A stretch of DNA of 64,000 nucleotides, taken from contig CM049322.1 in NCBI GenBank assembly GCA_026874595.1, positions 36,205,840 to 36,269,839 on the forward strand, written 5' to 3'. Shown in pieces: positions 60,347 through 64,000 of this stretch. This DNA is from Sipunculus nudus. Lineage: Eukaryota; Annelida; Sipuncula; Golfingiida; Sipunculidae. Position 1 is the stretch's first letter. The number at the start of each line of letters is the position of its first letter. The notes below the pieces were generated by a model that was not told where the DNA came from, did not search any database, and worked only from the letters and a program-made list of their open reading frames with translations. A program made the position numbers and the translations under genes.

Positions 60347-60663
60347 TGAGTTGGATCACGGTGGCTAATCTCTCATTTGCAACGCCAATTCCGCACTGAT
60401 GGTATCCGGCCTCGTTCTCAGACAGTGCCCTGACCTGCAGATTGTATGTCCCTGCTGATGGTGTGAGTACATTGTATCTATCTTTATAGCCATCTTCTAC
60501 ATTGTCGTCAATAGACACCACAGACCCAAGAGAGTTACTGATAAACTCTCTCCATGCCACCTGACCTAAAACTGACGTGTCCATTACACAATTAAGAGTC
60601 AAAGCCTGACCCGACAGTCCTGCTGTGTTCCGTGGAACTTAGTATACTGCGCTTCAACAGAGC
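60347..60663 (-). pseudogene. Ig domain 1 exon, IgSF copy 2 (frameshift and donor loss)
   Basis: Acceptor ccacag|GC. Against copy 1 (GATACTACAGTTCC) it reads TATACTAAGTTCC, one base short, which brings TAA into the Ig frame. The normal donor site reads CTCA|ggaaat. Alternative phase-1 sites exist: acceptor ctaag|TT at 60637 and donor AAAT|gtagaa at 60341, which would restore an open 297-nt exon. Domain landmarks LNC, VAW and NEAGYHQCGIG are kept. Confidence 0.75.
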
Positions 60664-61036
60664 CTGTGGGTTAAAAATGTACCTTGTATAACACAAGCTT
60701 GAATTAACATAATAAGCCGCATGCTTGGAAATTTGATAATATATTGTATGTCATTATTATTACATGCCATTTTTAAACCTGACGTATGTGAACTTTCTTC
60801 CGGGAAATATTTTATGAAGATCAGGTTTGGCAGGTTACAACCAACAGTTACAGAAAGTATAGATTTTTGTTAAGTGTAGGTTGATAGAACTCTAAAATGC
60901 CATGACCTTAAAGCTGGAGTTATGGTCAAGTTGATCATAGAAGATTTAAGTGGAAATTGCACGTTTACATATGTTCCGAAACATAAAGAATACAAATCGT
61001 TTGTTACAATGTAGCTAATACTTGGCATGTACTCAC

Positions 61037-61088
61037 GTAGTGTTAACATAATCAGCACACGGATGATGATAAACTGGCAATCCTTCAT
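61037..61088 (-). CDS. Signal-peptide exon, IgSF copy 2
   Basis: ATG at 61088, 17 codons plus 1 nt: MKDCQFIIIRVLIMLTL, donor CTAC|gtgagt (phase 1). Joined to the Ig1 exon it continues RSVEAQ, a plausible cleavage region. Same length and phase as the lectin signal exon. Absent from copy 1. Confidence 0.7.
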
Positions 61089-62209
61089 GATTCTTGTTTG
61101 TTCAGTGGTGATATTTTACAAATATATATTAAAGCAGACACGGCTCGTTCCCATCACTAATATGATCACTAACAGTCTACATAGCACGAACACTTGTAGT
61201 GAGGCATGAACGGCCATATCCGGTAAAAGCAGTGATAAGTATATAATGGATACTTTTACGTTCATACGTATAGTATAGGTCGGTTAACATGACCATACTT
61301 ATTTCTCTGTGTATATCAATGCAAAATGGTTTACAGTTGATCAAAGGACAGGTCGAAGTACAGCTAACATGAAGAATGTGTCAGCGCGACTATATGACAG
61401 TATATTTGTATTCACAGAGATAGCAAATGATAAAATATATATATCAAAATAGGGCATCAGAAATGTTAACCTGTGGACAATTTTGAAGATGTTTATAGAA
61501 ATGCTTTGCAAGCATAAACAAACATTGCAAATGATGTCAGTCATTGCACATGCAATATAAGCTGCTGCCATCTGGTAAGAGACTGTAAAACCAAGCATGA
61601 ATGTCGCTTCCTCATTAAGCTTTTCTATATGTTCATTGTAAATTCATTGTTGCATGTTCTGATCAGTTAAATCTTCAATCGTGAATGTATTAAGCTTTAG
61701 TCATTTTAATTTTAGCCTCCATTTAGTCCTTTGTCTGTATGTATTGCATCAACGGCAAATGGAACTCCTGTGTGTTTTATTGACTTTATTTGAAACGCTG
61801 GAGTATCCTTTCATCACCAATTTTTCTCTATCAACTATGTTTTTCCTATCTATGTTATCATGTACTTTATCATCGTATGACAAAAAAAATATTAACGAGG
61901 TGTAAACGAATTTATTTATAATTTCGATAATATATTAATAATATAATTAACAATTCTTTTCATAAATGTTTAAGCAAGCAACTTTTTTAACGATGCTAAA
62001 TGTTACAGTTTTTAACTAATGAAGCAATACTTTTCGAAAATTCCATGGCAAGTGTACTAAGCGATATGTTCGCGGATTATAGGTGCAAAAAGGAAAACTT
62101 GTATAATCAAATATGTGTATATGTATGTTTGTAGGTGTGCGTGTTGCCGAATACTCAAATGTACTCCTCTATTTTAAGCGATTTATTTTAGATTTGTTAT
62201 ATATTATAT

Positions 62210-62660
62210 TATGAGCTTAGCTTATGTTTTCAAATATTTTAAGAATATAATATATCAATAATAATAAAAACAACACAAATAAATTTAAAAATTCTTTTCA
62301 CATCATCAATTCATATTGAAATTTAATCTTTCAGTGAATGCTTGGATACTCTGAAAACACAGTAAACAGATTTATTTTACGCAAGTGTATCCGATAGCCA
62401 TTCTCAAGTATCACAATAATAGCTACCACCATGTTTATGATCGCCCCATTTATTTGAATAGCTCTCTTGATTGAATATTATCCTTTGAAAAATACGATAT
62501 TCAATTAAACGGGATAGACTGTATTATGACCTAAGCATATGTTTTCTAATATACAAAGAATATATAAAACAAAAATAATAACAATAAAGAAAAAAAATTA
62601 TTTTCGCTACATAATTACATAATTAAAATAGAATCCTTCAGTGAATACATACATTGTGTT
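62210..62660. repeat. AT-rich tandem repeat, partner of 18130-18655
   Basis: Contains AAGAATATAATATATCAATA and GAATCCTTCAGTGAAT units as in segment 1, with a private stretch at about 62345-62515. Confidence 0.65.
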
Positions 62661-62679
62661 TCCTTCAAATCACGTACTA

Positions 62680-63610
62680 CATATCTGGCCCTCATGTATT
62701 GCCATTAACCTGAGTTAGCACGAAAAGTGCGAACCCCATCTTTATCGCCTGGATATTCGTCATACACGAACACTATTGGTTTCAGTCTTTTGGTATTCTG
62801 TTTGATAAAGTCATCTAAAATGCAAGCCCCTTTACAATAGAATTTCTTTTGCATAAAACACATTTTAGGTAACCTATTTATTTATCATTTCGCTAGTTTC
62901 TATCTTATCCTCAAAGGCTGTCACTATCCGCTCTATATTCCGGGAACTACCATTGCTACAGTGTCCCTTATATGGTGGATGTGGATACTTATCAAATGTA
63001 TATGTGTTCTAATGGAACGACGCTTCTAATTCAGTACGCATCAGAACACCGGTTTCTGACTCACTCATTACACTTTTACGGTATGGTATTTTCTTTACCG
63101 ATCGAACATGCTACTATCGTTTTCCTAATAAGCAAGAAGGTTGATAACTGTAAACATAGAGGATATGAATGTGCAAAGGGTACGCATATTTCAGTAAACA
63201 ACAAATAATGGGTATTATAACATACGTAAATATGGACTTGCATAAAAATGAATGATTCGTGAAATAATCTGAGGGCTTACTAAATATCAATTGGGAATAT
63301 TTGAAATGGGAAACATATCATTATTATGTATCTCATAGGATGTCTTATGGTTGACATAATTACTTGAGTCGCAATATTTTTAACATACATATGTATATCA
63401 AGACCTTCTACATGTACCTGCCTGTTAACACGATAATTCCTCTGGAATCAATACTTTTCAAAGATTCAAACTGTTGTAACTGTGCCAACATGGGAACAAA
63501 AGTGACTCGTAATCCCTACCCCCTCCCCTTCCCTCCCCCCATCCCCCCCCCCCCCCCCCCCGTCGAACTATGTGGATATGACTTTTCCCGCCTGGTCAAC
63601 CTAGACTTCT
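62680..63610 (+). pseudogene. PAN-CTLD lectin pseudogene, segment 2
   Basis: A PAN remnant at about 62685-62790 keeps CTGGCCCTCATGTATTGCCA. The CTLD first-half exon 62917-63080 (acceptor tcaaag|GC, donor TTTTACG|gtatgg) starts CHYPLYIPGT and, after a 1-nt loss near 62945, continues CYSVPYMVDVDTYQ and ASEHRFLTHSLHFYG; it is 164 nt against 165. A second-half remnant near 63567 reads VDMTFPAWS then a stop. Head-to-head with Ig copy 2, as its partner (20788) is with Ig copy 1. Confidence 0.65.
63540..63560. repeat. Poly-C tract
   Basis: About 18-20 consecutive C inside a C-rich stretch; a likely place for assembly length error. Confidence 0.9.
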
Positions 63611-64000
63611 TGGAAACTACATTGGTGCAAGTTAATTAGGTGATTCTTGGCCTTCTAAATGATATTGAATGAGAAGAATGAGAACGACCACAGACTTTAT
63701 TGGACCCCATTTTAATTAAATTAAATAAGAAAACCTTATCGGGAACGAAACATAATCCCTACCCTATGCAACTGAAAACGTTTATGTTTCCTAAGATTTA
63801 CCTCACCATGTGTAAACTTCTTGGGTAATATCATTGTACGAAGAGATATAGATTAAAGCAAATTGTTTCTTTTTTGTAAACGTACTTGATTGATTATGGG
63901 TAACCATTGATCTTCAGTTATTATGTAGTTTAAAAATTTTAAAAATAATTTTATGTAAACTGTTATTTGATTGAGAGAATTCGTGTACGTAACATGTACA

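Larger units (their letters stand above)
51888..61088 (-). pseudogene. IgSF transmembrane receptor, copy 2, with ITAM-like tail; ectodomain lesions
   Basis: Ten exons right to left: signal 61037-61088, Ig1 60347-60663, Ig2 59611-59952, Ig3 58735-59007, stalk 57722-57811, TM 57212-57319, tail 56837-56858, 56387-56431 and 54324-54380, tentative last exon 51888-51927. Without the 1-nt loss they would sum to 449 codons. Phases are 1-1 through the TM exon, then 1-2, 2-2, 2-2. The tail reads KVYNDKAPKRSEQIYNEL, then NISQIERSCPGP, then YEQIKPGSRDKTTR. Lesions: Ig1 is 317 nt (1 nt lost near 60640), its donor is CTCA|gg instead of gt, and Ig2 has TGA at 59704-59702. Signal, Ig3, stalk, TM and tail are intact. 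Either a recent pseudogene, or expressed through alternative sites and Ig2 skipping. Confidence 0.8.
47990..63510. repeat. Segmental duplication, copy 2 (partner 2745-21430)
   Basis: Same order and orientation as segment 1 (landmarks given there). Material private to this copy: about 48300-51880, about 54430-55990, and the 430 bp around the signal-peptide exon (which copy 1 probably lost). It lacks the LINE and the foldback of segment 1. Confidence 0.85.

Overview
This is AT-rich, intron-containing nuclear DNA of an animal. Phase-1 immunoglobulin, PAN and C-type lectin exons, many (TA)n tracts, and fragments of RTE, Tx1/L1-like and CR1/L2-like LINEs plus a Penelope-like element fit a lophotrochozoan, most likely a bivalve mollusc. 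The species cannot be fixed from the sequence alone. There are no long single-exon genes. The genes were assembled by hand from short exons using splice sites, intron phase and comparison between duplicated copies.

The window is built around a segmental duplication. Segment 1 (about 2745-21430) and segment 2 (about 47990-63510) align in the same orientation over most of their shared length. Each carries a minus-strand immunoglobulin-superfamily (IgSF) transmembrane receptor gene and, head-to-head with it, a plus-strand C-type lectin (CTLD) pseudogene. Segment 1 has gained about 6 kb (about 11950-18170) that includes a Tx1/L1-like LINE. Segment 2 has gained other material at about 48300-51880 and 54430-55990.

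The receptor architecture is: signal peptide, three Ig domains, Ser/Thr-rich stalk, transmembrane helix, and a cytoplasmic tail spread over very small exons (22, 45, 57 and 40 nt). In segment 2 the tail exons join in frame and give two tyrosine motifs, YNEL and YEQI, 12 residues apart, which is ITAM-like spacing. A third, diverged member lies on the plus strand at 40974-47428 with a tyrosine-free spliced tail. Each of the three loci is damaged differently: copy 1 lacks the signal exon and has tail lesions; copy 2 has a 1-nt deletion and a lost donor in Ig1 and a TGA in Ig2; locus 3 has several stops and frameshifts. This looks like a birth-and-death receptor cluster, although some 1-nt lesions could be assembly errors.

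The one gene that looks intact is a secreted PAN/apple plus C-type lectin protein on the minus strand (22295-24387, four phase-1 exons, about 248 aa). Degenerate relatives of its exons occur at 20788-20913, 27120-28347 and 62680-63610. Co-duplication of an Ig receptor with tyrosine motifs and a lectin suggests an immune or self/non-self recognition cluster; that is inference.

The rest is repeats and mobile-element remains: an RTE-like endonuclease fragment (1-660), a 253-bp foldback (2948-3200), a Penelope-like GIY-YIG fragment (about 30200-31430), tRNA-derived SINE-like sequence (about 34800-34925), a CR1/L2-like reverse transcriptase fragment (38880-40110), a possible TIR-bounded insertion (43437-46684), a degenerate minisatellite (28460-28830), a degenerate satellite of about 150 bp (49041-49500), and about ten (TA)n arrays.
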